Of a stretch of 20,694 bases of DNA, positions 1 to 8,276 are shown piece by piece. How positions within the stretch are numbered: the stretch's first letter is position 1; every line of letters begins with the position of its first letter. This stretch comes from a virus. The DNA lies in IMG/VR virus record IMGVR_UViG_3300047560_000748, positions 1 to 20,694 of that record, one strand, 5' to 3'. The position numbers and the translations under genes were made by a program. The notes under the pieces were generated by a model. The model was not told the DNA's origin, searched no databases, and saw only the letters and a program-made list of their open reading frames with translations.

Positions 1-2897
1 CAACAGTTATTGTTACATACCTAAAAGATATTTCGTTATTAAACGCTGCGGATCGTATTCAGTACTACTATAACCCTATGTCTGGACAACTTGGTAAAGA
101 TTTGTCACAGTTAATGACTGGAATTGACTACGGTGGTGTACAAGTTAACGGATTGGGATTTGAAATCAGTGGTGGATGGGGTAACCGTCCATATGGTGCT
201 GAAGGATGGGACGTTTACGATAAGACATTCACTGATTATATCGAAACTGCTGGCGATGGACAACATAGTTTCACATTGAACTATGTTCCTGTTGCAGGCA
301 CTGAGCTAAACTTCTACATTACACCAGTTGGTGGTGCTTCTATTCGTTTAGATGACGTAAACTTTGGTACACCAGAACAAACAAATACTAACGCAGTGAT
401 GGCTAGTGTTGTTGCTGATGGTATTACAAATACATACACATTGCCAAATACATTAACAGTGAACTCTGGAGATGTAGTTGTTATACGTCAAAGTACAAGC
501 GATGGATCAATTAAGCCACAAGAAACAGACTACGATACTATTGTAACTGGTGGAGATTTGGCATATAGCACAGCAACTGGTATTGCGCCAGAGGATATCG
601 TGCTTGATGGCGATGGTTTTAACACTACAACAAGCAGTCCAGCACCTGAAGAGGTAGTTCCTGGGCAAGTTGTTGACGCAGTTGCTATTAAGGTGTTTGA
701 TAGACCAAGTTCTGGTGCTGCAAACGTCAAGATTGACAACCATTTCGCAGATGGTATCTCTTCATCTTACAAGATAACACAACAGCCTAACACTCCATCA
801 GCAGTTATTGTAAAACGAGGAAGTACTATCCTTACAATGACTGATGATTTTACTGTTGATTACGAGAATAATTTAGTAAATCTAGTGGTTGTTCCAACGT
901 TGGATACTCTAGTTAGTATCTTTAGTGTAAGTTTCAGCGGTAGCAACTTGTTAGACCTTGATTATTTCATCGGTGACGGTGTTACAACTGAGTTTATTAC
1001 TAGAGCACCGTACTTAACATCATTCACAACTGATGTTTACTTAGATGGTGATGCAGCAACGCCTGTGTCATTCAAGACAGACAGTACATACGCACTGGCA
1101 AACGTTGTTGGATTTAGATTTGACACTGCACCAGCAGTTGGCCAAATTGTAAACTATGTTGTTGTTAGTGGTAACCAACCAACATTTACTATTACTAGAA
1201 CTGAAAGAGTTGCTACTGATGGGTCATTAACATACGATTTACAATATCCAATTGGAAAATCGCTATTAAACGAATCAAATATGATTGTTCGTGCTGACCA
1301 ACACATCTTACGAGCACCAAATAGCTCATATTATACAATTGGTGGCAATAGACTAACATACTTTGTTGACCAAGCTAAGGTTCAAGCCAATACTGCACGT
1401 ATTACTGATATCGTTGTATTAGCTGATGGTAACGAACTAACACTTGGCGTAGATTACACGGTTGATTTAAGTGGATTATCTATTAAATTAACACGTACTG
1501 TATACAAACTCTACACTGGTAAAGCATTGTCTATCAACGTTTTAACAGATGCAGAGTACAGCTACAATGCGTCAACTGGCCAAATTACATTTACAAATGC
1601 GTATACTAGCGGCAATGTTGTTGAAGTGTTTAGCTCTTATAGACATGACAGCTTAGATATCCAAAGAACGGAGATTAATGCAACTGATACGTTGGGATTA
1701 ACACCTGATACTGCTGACTTCTATACATACAAGGGTATGTTTGGTGGTAAGATTATGTTGGATAGAGTTGTTAACGATGACAATTACATTTGGGTCACTA
1801 GAAACGGTACATTATTAACACCAAGCGTTGATTATAAGTTACTTGATGACCATCAGAGCATTTTGATGGCACAGAGTTCTGAAATTAATGACGTAATAGG
1901 TTTAATTACATTTGGTACAAACGTGTTGCCAGCAGGTATTGCTTACATGCAATTCAAGGATATGTTAAACCGTGTCACATACAAGCGTTTAAATGCCAAC
2001 AAGCAAACTCGCTTAGTAAAAGACTCATTTATTGGTGATACATCAATTGAAGTTGAAGATGCAAGTATCCTTGGTACACCAAACCCTCTTGCAAACCGTC
2101 CAGGTGTTGTTGAGATCCGTGGTGAAAGAATTGAATACTTTGCAATAAACGGAAATACAATTTCTCAATTGCGTAGAGGAACAATGGGCACAGGATCACC
2201 AACTAGACACAGAGCTGGCTCTTATGTTCAAGATATTGGTGGATCTGAGACTATTCCGTATTTTGATACAACTACAACTGATCAAATTACAATAACAAGT
2301 TCATCAACCGTTGTTGATTTAACATTTACCCCTGCATCTATTGATGAGATTGAAGTATTTGTTGGTGGATACGATGATGTAACGGTTTGGGAAGCAGGCG
2401 CAACCTATTCTGCAGGTAAGATTGTTAGAGTTGGTACATATACATACAAGTGTACATTAACACATGTCAGCGCAAGCACATTTACTCTTGACTCTGATAA
2501 CTGGACATTCTTTGTTGGTAACATTCGCTTGAAGAAAGCACCGTATAAGATGTTTAACGTGAATGTTTCACCTGATAGTCCAGCTGGCGATGTTGATTTC
2601 CCTGCAGACTTCTCATTAGTTCTTGATGTTGATGGCAACCCAACAGCACAGCTTCAATTAACAAACAGCTTGGGTATTGGAACTATTGTTACAGTAGTCA
2701 AGCGTACAGGTATTGCCTGGGATAGTGCAATAAATATCCAATACGACGACACCAAAGTTGCTAGATTCTTAAAAGAGCAACCTGGTACATGGTACACTGA
2801 CGGCCGTCAAGTTGCAATTGGTGAAGAACCATTCACGCTAGATAGCACAATCGCTACATTTGATAGTGATACTAACACATTTGATCGAGGAAATTAA
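1..2897 (+). CDS. Large modular virion (tail/baseplate-type) protein, 5' end outside window
   Basis: The frame is already open at base 3 and runs without a stop into the first ATG at 78. That ATG has no ribosome binding site, so the gene begins upstream; at least 964 residues are visible. The protein is rich in Thr, Val, Asp, Gly and Asn with very little Cys, as in phage fibre and baseplate proteins. At least three modules contain a pattern like G-x-x-LT-x-x-(V/F)-DY-x-V (near 810-862, 1422-1460 and 1800-1840). A segment near 2040-2200 carries GVVEIRGERIEYF followed by QLRRGTMGTG, which I recall from virion proteins of marine T4-like phages. Bases 2388-2513 encode a W-x-x-G-x-x-Y-x-x-G module ending in W-TFF that resembles small chitin/cellulose-binding modules. 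It is the first gene of a plus-strand structural run, 2 bp before the next gene. A structural role is confident; the exact position in the virion is inference. Confidence 0.8.
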   Translation, partial: TVIVTYLKDISLLNAADRIQYYYNPMSGQLGKDLSQLMTGIDYGGVQVNGLGFEISGGWGNRPYGAEGWDVYDKTFTDYIETAGDGQHSFTLNYVPVAGTELNFYITPVGGASIRLDDVNFGTPEQTNTNAVMASVVADGITNTYTLPNTLTVNSGDVVVIRQSTSDGSIKPQETDYDTIVTGGDLAYSTATGIAPEDIVLDGDGFNTTTSSPAPEEVVPGQVVDAVAIKVFDRPSSGAANVKIDNHFADGISSSYKITQQPNTPSAVIVKRGSTILTMTDDFTVDYENNLVNLVVVPTLDTLVSIFSVSFSGSNLLDLDYFIGDGVTTEFITRAPYLTSFTTDVYLDGDAATPVSFKTDSTYALANVVGFRFDTAPAVGQIVNYVVVSGNQPTFTITRTERVATDGSLTYDLQYPIGKSLLNESNMIVRADQHILRAPNSSYYTIGGNRLTYFVDQAKVQANTARITDIVVLADGNELTLGVDYTVDLSGLSIKLTRTVYKLYTGKALSINVLTDAEYSYNASTGQITFTNAYTSGNVVEVFSSYRHDSLDIQRTEINATDTLGLTPDTADFYTYKGMFGGKIMLDRVVNDDNYIWVTRNGTLLTPSVDYKLLDDHQSILMAQSSEINDVIGLITFGTNVLPAGIAYMQFKDMLNRVTYKRLNANKQTRLVKDSFIGDTSIEVEDASILGTPNPLANRPGVVEIRGERIEYFAINGNTISQLRRGTMGTGSPTRHRAGSYVQDIGGSETIPYFDTTTTDQITITSSSTVVDLTFTPASIDEIEVFVGGYDDVTVWEAGATYSAGKIVRVGTYTYKCTLTHVSASTFTLDSDNWTFFVGNIRLKKAPYKMFNVNVSPDSPAGDVDFPADFSLVLDVDGNPTAQLQLTNSLGIGTIVTVVKRTGIAWDSAINIQYDDTKVARFLKEQPGTWYTDGRQVAIGEEPFTLDSTIATFDSDTNTFDRGN

Positions 2898-2899
2898 AA

Positions 2900-3817
2900 A
2901 TGGCATTTGATGATACAAAAAGAATCCAGTTAGGCAGCGCACCTAACGATGGCAATGGCGAGACCTTGCGATCAGCTGGTGGAAAAATTAACAGCAACTT
3001 TGAAGAGTTGTATGGTTTAATTGGAGCAGGTGGGGGAGTGACACTTGTCAATAGTATTATTCCTGGAAATGGTATTTCGGTCGACGTCAGTTCGGGTGAT
3101 GTAACAGTAACAAACACAGCACCGTATGTAAATTCGTTTACTGCGGTTGCAGTACTGGGGCAACCATCAGTGTTAGCATCAAGTAACCAAGTGCTAACAC
3201 TTGTTGCTGGCAATAATATAACGCTCACCAATAATGGTAGCAATATTACAATTGCCGCTGCTACTCAACAGCAATCTAACTGGAACGCAGTTAGCGGCCC
3301 AACAGCTATTGCGAATAAGCCATCTATTCCTGCTGCACAAATTCAAAGTGATTGGGATCAAACTAATACATCTGCGTTGGATTACGTCAAGAACAAGCCT
3401 ACTGACTTGATGAACTTCACTGATACTACTAACTTATTGGGTCGTGAATCGTATATTACTACAACGCAGACTACACTAGCTGTCAACCCAAGTGCGTCAG
3501 TAGTTGTGTGGGCAGGAGCAGTTGCTCCAACAACTGTAGCAATTAAGGCGACCGTTATTGTGTATGGCCCACGTGGTACAATGGACATTCAAACACATGC
3601 TTGCGAGATGATGATTGTTCGTTTGTTACCTGAAACTGGCTTATCTACAGTTGAACCAACAGTTTATGGTACAGTTTATACTGGTGGATCACCACTAGCA
3701 TCGTTTGCAGCACAGTGGAATTCTACAACTGATTCAGTAGAAATTGTAGCAACTAACCTCAGTGCAGTTTCTGGCGATGTATTACGTGCCAAAGTTGTGG
3801 CTACCCAATTCTTGTGA
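2900..3817 (+). CDS. Fibre-like virion structural protein, 305 aa
   Basis: The start has GAGG about 9 bases upstream. The N-terminus has the pattern NDGNGE-T-LR followed by KINSNFEELY, a common phage fibre/baseplate attachment module (N-D-G-x-G-x-x-L-R ... N-x-N-F-x-E-L-Y). Around residues 125-165 there are two copies of a fibre motif, QSNWN...NKPSI and QSDWD...KNKPT. The C-terminal third is a predicted beta-rich domain without recognised catalytic residues. The gene sits between two structural genes and follows the previous one with a 2-bp gap, so it is probably translated from the same late transcript. A role as fibre or baseplate attachment protein is inferred from these motifs and the context. 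A 10-bp inverted repeat lies inside it (3169-3201). Confidence 0.75.
   Translation: MAFDDTKRIQLGSAPNDGNGETLRSAGGKINSNFEELYGLIGAGGGVTLVNSIIPGNGISVDVSSGDVTVTNTAPYVNSFTAVAVLGQPSVLASSNQVLTLVAGNNITLTNNGSNITIAAATQQQSNWNAVSGPTAIANKPSIPAAQIQSDWDQTNTSALDYVKNKPTDLMNFTDTTNLLGRESYITTTQTTLAVNPSASVVVWAGAVAPTTVAIKATVIVYGPRGTMDIQTHACEMMIVRLLPETGLSTVEPTVYGTVYTGGSPLASFAAQWNSTTDSVEIVATNLSAVSGDVLRAKVVATQFL
3169..3201 (+). repeat. Intragenic perfect inverted repeat (10-bp arms)
   Basis: Arms AGTGTTAGCA (3169-3178) and TGCTAACACT (3192-3201) are exact reverse complements separated by 13 bases. The repeat lies within the coding region of the fibre-like protein, so a hairpin would form in its mRNA. No T-tract follows. 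Its function is unknown and it could be chance. Confidence 0.6.
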
Positions 3818-3840
3818 TAAACTAGCACATTATTACACTT

Positions 3841-3848
3841 GATAAATA
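3841..3848 (+). promoter_or_regulatory. Putative T4-like late promoter (GATAAATA)
   Basis: GATAAATA differs at one base from the T4 late promoter octamer TATAAATA. It lies in a 51-bp intergenic gap, 20 bases before the start codon at 3869. By T4 geometry, transcription would start near 3854, leaving a short leader with the purine-rich AAAGAGAG ribosome binding site. Recognition by a gp55-type sigma factor is inferred. Confidence 0.55.
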
Positions 3849-3868
3849 CATAATAAAGAGAGATCATT

Positions 3869-4477
3869 ATGCAACTTAAAGACGCTACAGGAATTCATAT
3901 TGAAGGGCACATTCATATCCATGACCCCATTGAAAAAATTTCGTATGTAAACAAACGCAACGCTATTCACTACGAAAACATGAGTATTGGGTTGGCACAG
4001 AGCTTGTCAAATAGCGGTGGTGGATTCGTGTATCAAATGGCCTTTGGTAATGGCGGAACTAGCGTTGACCCAACTGGTATTATTACATATTTGACCCCAA
4101 ATACATCGGGCACAAATGCAAGTTTGTACAATCAAACTTATGCAAAAGTTGTTGATCCAAATGCCAGTACGAACGTTGATCCAACACGTAATTTTACTGA
4201 AGTTAGACACGTAACTGGTACTAACTATTCAGACATTTTTGTAACTTGCTTATTGGACTACGGTGAGCCAAGTACACAAGTTGCATTTGATACTACTGCA
4301 AATAACGAAAACACGTTTGTATTTGATGAATTGGGCTTGAGAAGTTACAGCCCATCTGGTGAAAGTCTATTATTGACACACGTTATTTTCCACCCAGTAT
4401 TGAAAAGTTTAAACAGATTAATTCAGGTTGATTATACTGTACGTATCCAGAGTTTAACTGGCCTAGTTGGAGTATAA
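3869..4477 (+). CDS. Conserved virion protein, 202 aa, with His-rich N-terminus
   Basis: The ATG is preceded by AAAGAGAG at a suitable distance and by a late-promoter-like octamer. The N-terminus contains HIEGHIHIHD (residues 10-19), then KRNAIHYENMS and the segments FGNGGTSVDPTG and TYLTPN. From memory, this combination occurs in a widespread family of proteins in cyanomyovirus and other marine T4-like genomes, usually annotated as hypothetical or structural. There is no membrane segment or signal peptide. The gene lies inside the structural cassette and its stop (TAA) is separated from the next ATG by one base. The alternating His residues could bind a metal ion, but no such activity is established here. 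Family recognition is moderate; function is inferred from context. Confidence 0.7.
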   Translation: MQLKDATGIHIEGHIHIHDPIEKISYVNKRNAIHYENMSIGLAQSLSNSGGGFVYQMAFGNGGTSVDPTGIITYLTPNTSGTNASLYNQTYAKVVDPNASTNVDPTRNFTEVRHVTGTNYSDIFVTCLLDYGEPSTQVAFDTTANNENTFVFDELGLRSYSPSGESLLLTHVIFHPVLKSLNRLIQVDYTVRIQSLTGLVGV

Positions 4478-4478
4478 T

Positions 4479-6569
4479 ATGAGTTACCAAGTAACGTATA
4501 CAGAATCAAATAACCCAGCAAAAACACCTATTACGGTCGCTGATGGGTCACTTAATAACCAAACAAGTTTAACATTTGTTGGTCAAGGATATAATAACTT
4601 TGCTCCAGAAATAGCAAAGGATTTCTTGCACTTACTGGAAAACTTTTCAAACTCAACAGCACCTTCACATCCAGTTGAAGGGCAGTTGTGGTATGATAAC
4701 ACTAACAACGTATTAAATGTATACGACGGTACTACTTGGAGCCCAAGTGGTGCATTGCGTAAAGCAATTGCCCCTCCTACAAATGCAGTAGCTGGTGATT
4801 TGTGGACAAACACAATTACATCGCAGCTTTTTGTTTATTCTGGTTCTAACTGGCTATTAGTTGGACCACAATACAGTACTGGTACGCAGACTGGTCCAAT
4901 CGTTGATGAGATTATTGACGTTGATAACGTAACGCACAGTGTTGTATCACTATATGCAAATGGTTACATTATTGGTATCATTAGTAAAGAAACATTCATC
5001 CCTAAGGCCACTATTGCTGGTTTTAGTGCTATTAACCAAGGTTACAATTTAAGTAGCGTTGATGCAAATAATACAACAGCCCCAACTCGTTTTTGGGGAA
5101 CTGCATCTTCTGCAGATGCTTTATTAATCAGTAACAAGGCAATTGCTGCGACTAATTTCTTACGTAGTGATTTGCCAAGTGTTTCAAATTACCCAATCAG
5201 TATTAAGAATGACGGTGGTATCAATATTGGTAGCACATTGGGTCTTAACATTGGTATCAGTGGCAACACAGTTGTTGCTACATCTAACGGAAACGGAAAT
5301 AGTGTTGATTTTAGATTAAACAGTAATGGTAGTTATAACACAGTACTGCACTTAGCTGCTAATAACTCAGTGAGTATTGGTAAAGGTACAACACCGGCAT
5401 CAACACTTGACGTTGCTGGTGGTATTACTGGCAGTGGTGTACTAAACATCACTAACTCAACTGATTCAACATTGCTTGGTAATGGCAGTATTAAAACAGC
5501 TGGTGGTTTATCAGTTGCATTGAGATCAAACTTTGGTGGCGATGTTAAGATTGCTGGTAAGATTTATATTACTACTGACATTGGTACGTCAGCTATCATT
5601 CCAACTACTACATCACAATATGATATTGGTAGTAACTCAAATGCTTTCAGAAACGTTTATGCTGACCGCTTTGTTGGTAGCTTTACCGGAAACGTTAGTG
5701 GTGTTTTAACTGGTGCCGTTCAAGGAACAGCAACAAGTTTAGCTAGTGAAACTAGATTCTATTTGAGTGGTGACGTTTCAAGTCCAGTTAAGAGATTTGA
5801 CGGATCAGGTGATGATCCGATGAACTTTGTTACTACAATTAGCCCAGACTTTATTACTGGCAAAACAGCCGCAACTGACTCTGCATGGACTGATGAATTC
5901 TTAATTTATAGACCTGGTACAACTTCAGTATTGAAGATGACAAAGGATATTTTCTTAAATCACGTTGCTACTGTACCTGCTGGCGCAATTATGCCGTATG
6001 CTGGTACAACTCCTCCACCGGGTTATGTATGGTGTGATGGTAGTGAAGTGGAGATTGCCAAATACCCAGTATTGTACCGTGTAATTGGTAACACATATAA
6101 AGCAATTCAATTGTTAGAAGGCTTAAACACTTTTGGTCTCCCAGATTTACGTGGTAGATTCCCATTAGGTCGCGATAACATGAACAATAATATCAGCGTT
6201 CCATATAAAGATGGAAGCGGTACACTTGTTACAACAATTAATTCTGTTGCAAACAGAGTAACTGACATTACTGCTGATACATTGGGAACTGGTAGCGGAC
6301 ATGAAACAACATCATTGAATGTTGCTAACCTTCCAGATCACAAACACAATTTAAACAGTGGTGCAGCACAATATTATGCTGGTGGTCCTTCAAATGCAGG
6401 CCCAGATGCTGGTGCTATCCCTGGTTACGGATTGCCAACTTCAAGTACTGGCTCTGGATTGCCAAACAGTGGTGGAGTTATTTCTTCAGCACCATTGGGC
6501 GCAGCGTTTAATACTATGAACCCATACGCAACGATCAACTACATTATCTTTACTGGCACAATATCATGA
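4479..6569 (+). CDS. Tail fibre protein with C-terminal tail-collar domain (paralogue A)
   Basis: The start chosen is the ATG at 4479, one base after the previous stop, with TTGGAG upstream. An in-frame TTG at 4467 is not needed. Residues 1-200 form a module shared with the next two genes, with landmarks LLENFSN, GQLWYD and RFWGTA. A central repeat-rich part includes ASTLDVAGG, a motif frequent in fibres. The last ~196 residues are a phage tail-collar (Tail_Collar family) domain with PPPGYVWCDG, GLPDLRGRFPLGRD, then LPDHKHN and NPYATINYIIFTG at the end. The HxH pair (about residues 621-623) resembles the metal-binding HxH motifs of the T4 gp37 fibre tip. This suggests a distal, host-contacting fibre. 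The product is 696 aa and its stop overlaps the next start (ATGA). Confidence 0.85.
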   Translation: MSYQVTYTESNNPAKTPITVADGSLNNQTSLTFVGQGYNNFAPEIAKDFLHLLENFSNSTAPSHPVEGQLWYDNTNNVLNVYDGTTWSPSGALRKAIAPPTNAVAGDLWTNTITSQLFVYSGSNWLLVGPQYSTGTQTGPIVDEIIDVDNVTHSVVSLYANGYIIGIISKETFIPKATIAGFSAINQGYNLSSVDANNTTAPTRFWGTASSADALLISNKAIAATNFLRSDLPSVSNYPISIKNDGGINIGSTLGLNIGISGNTVVATSNGNGNSVDFRLNSNGSYNTVLHLAANNSVSIGKGTTPASTLDVAGGITGSGVLNITNSTDSTLLGNGSIKTAGGLSVALRSNFGGDVKIAGKIYITTDIGTSAIIPTTTSQYDIGSNSNAFRNVYADRFVGSFTGNVSGVLTGAVQGTATSLASETRFYLSGDVSSPVKRFDGSGDDPMNFVTTISPDFITGKTAATDSAWTDEFLIYRPGTTSVLKMTKDIFLNHVATVPAGAIMPYAGTTPPPGYVWCDGSEVEIAKYPVLYRVIGNTYKAIQLLEGLNTFGLPDLRGRFPLGRDNMNNNISVPYKDGSGTLVTTINSVANRVTDITADTLGTGSGHETTSLNVANLPDHKHNLNSGAAQYYAGGPSNAGPDAGAIPGYGLPTSSTGSGLPNSGGVISSAPLGAAFNTMNPYATINYIIFTGTIS

Positions 6570-8251
6570 GCTATACAATTAATTTAACTAACGGCAATAA
6601 ATTAACAGAAATTGTTGACGGGTCTATTGACCAAACAGCATCTGATTTAACACTTGTCGGCAAAAATATTAGCAACTACGGTACATTTATTAATGATAAC
6701 TTTATTTGGTTGCTGGAAAACTTCTCAAATGATACAGCCCCAGCGCAGCCGATAAAGGGCCAGTTGTGGTATGACACAAGCGTTAACCTACTTAAAGTTT
6801 ATACTGGTGTAGGTTTTGCACCAACTGGTAATACTATTGTATCAGCATCTGCACCATCTAGCTTAAATGCTGGTGGATTATGGGTTAACTCATCTACAGA
6901 ACAGTTATTTTTTAATGACGGTACAAATACGATTCTAGCAGGACCAATATACACAACTGCACAAGGCAAATCAGGTTTTGAAGTAGTTGATGTTATTGAC
7001 ACTGACCAAATTAATCACACAATTGTAAAGTTGTTTGTTGCCAATACATTAGTTGGTATCTACAGCAAAGATGCAAGATTTACACCAGTTGATGTCATTG
7101 CTGGTTATACTACAAATACAAATATTACAATCTCTCCAGGTTTTAATATTGGTTCATCTTCAGACATGACATATAACTTACAGGCCGCATCTGCGCTGGC
7201 CTTAATTGATTCTAGCGGTGTCGCTAAGTCTACAGATAGTTTTATGTCGGCAATTGATGACACTTATGCTAACGGTATTGTTTCTTTTAGAAATAACTTA
7301 CCTGCAAAGTTTGGTTCTGGTGAAGAATTACAACTTGAGATTGGTGGTTCAGTTGCACAGTTGAAGTCTAACAAAGTTGATCAGGATGTGCAATTAACTA
7401 CACGTAGATCTGGTGTAGCAGTTTATGATCCAGCAGTTTACATGAAAGCTGACACACAGTCTGTTGGTATCTTTACAGACGCTCCAACAGCTACTTTAGA
7501 CGTAAATGGTAATACGAGAATCCGTGGTAATTTAACTGTAGAAGGTGCAACTACTACAATTAACAGTACAACATTAACGGTTGAAGATTTGCAAGTTGTT
7601 ATTGGTAACGTTGGTACACCAACAGATATTACAGCAAATGGCGGTGGTATCCTATTAAAAGGTGCATCTGATAAAACATTAACTTGGAGTAACTCAACTA
7701 CATCATGGACTAGTTCGGAACACTTTAACTTAACTGGTACACGTTCATACAAGATTGCGAGTGATGTTGTTTTAAGCCATAGCTCATTAGGAAGTACTGT
7801 TACAAGTGCGCCTGGTTTAACGAGCGTGGGACATTTAACTACAGTATATGCTGGTTGGATTTCTATTACAAATAGCTCTTTAAGTTACGTAAATTCAGGA
7901 AGCGCAGACGGTACAATTTATTTGGTTCCAAAAGGAACTGGTACTATTGACATGAGTTCGTCAAAAGTTACAAACGTTGCGACTCCAGATGCTGACACTG
8001 ATGCTGCAAACAAGAAGTACGTAAATGATACGGTTAAAAACGCATCATTAGCTATATCTCTCAATGTTGGCGCACTTAACGATGCCGGTATTGCAACAAC
8101 TTATTTGAATATTGTTTATCCAGTTAGTGAACACCTTGATGGTACAGTATGCCGTGTAGTTGCTACTGATAACCTTGGCGCTACTGTTATCAAGAGCTAT
8201 TCAGTTGACTCAGTGAATAACACATGGGCACACCAGTTTGACTACGTATAA
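6566..8251 (+). CDS. Tail fibre-like structural protein (paralogue B)
   Basis: The product is 561 aa; its ATG overlaps the previous stop (ATGA), implying translational coupling, and no good ribosome binding site of its own is seen. Residues 1-200 repeat the paralogue module (LLENFSN, GQLWYD, YSKDARF). The middle has ATLDVNGNTRIRGNLTVEG and then NGGGILLKGASDKT, a repeat type common in long fibres of marine phages. Near the C-terminus DTDAANKKYVND matches the D-x-x-A-x-x-KYV-(D/N) motif seen in many tail fibres before the tip domain. The C-terminal ~80 residues show no catalytic motif. There is no collar domain, unlike paralogue A. A role as fibre subunit or adhesin is well supported by the family, but the exact partner is unknown. 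Confidence 0.8.
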   Translation: MSYTINLTNGNKLTEIVDGSIDQTASDLTLVGKNISNYGTFINDNFIWLLENFSNDTAPAQPIKGQLWYDTSVNLLKVYTGVGFAPTGNTIVSASAPSSLNAGGLWVNSSTEQLFFNDGTNTILAGPIYTTAQGKSGFEVVDVIDTDQINHTIVKLFVANTLVGIYSKDARFTPVDVIAGYTTNTNITISPGFNIGSSSDMTYNLQAASALALIDSSGVAKSTDSFMSAIDDTYANGIVSFRNNLPAKFGSGEELQLEIGGSVAQLKSNKVDQDVQLTTRRSGVAVYDPAVYMKADTQSVGIFTDAPTATLDVNGNTRIRGNLTVEGATTTINSTTLTVEDLQVVIGNVGTPTDITANGGGILLKGASDKTLTWSNSTTSWTSSEHFNLTGTRSYKIASDVVLSHSSLGSTVTSAPGLTSVGHLTTVYAGWISITNSSLSYVNSGSADGTIYLVPKGTGTIDMSSSKVTNVATPDADTDAANKKYVNDTVKNASLAISLNVGALNDAGIATTYLNIVYPVSEHLDGTVCRVVATDNLGATVIKSYSVDSVNNTWAHQFDYV

Positions 8252-8254
8252 ATA
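8247..8254 (+). promoter_or_regulatory. Putative T4-like late promoter (exact TATAAATA)
   Basis: TATAAATA is the T4 late promoter consensus. Its bases 3-5 form the TAA stop codon of the preceding gene (8249-8251), and the next start codon is at 8277. By T4 spacing, transcription would begin near 8260, just before the AAGGA ribosome binding site (8262-8266). This would allow separate late expression of the third fibre paralogue. Confidence 0.65.
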
Positions 8255-8276
8255 TTAAATTAAGGAATTCGACAGC

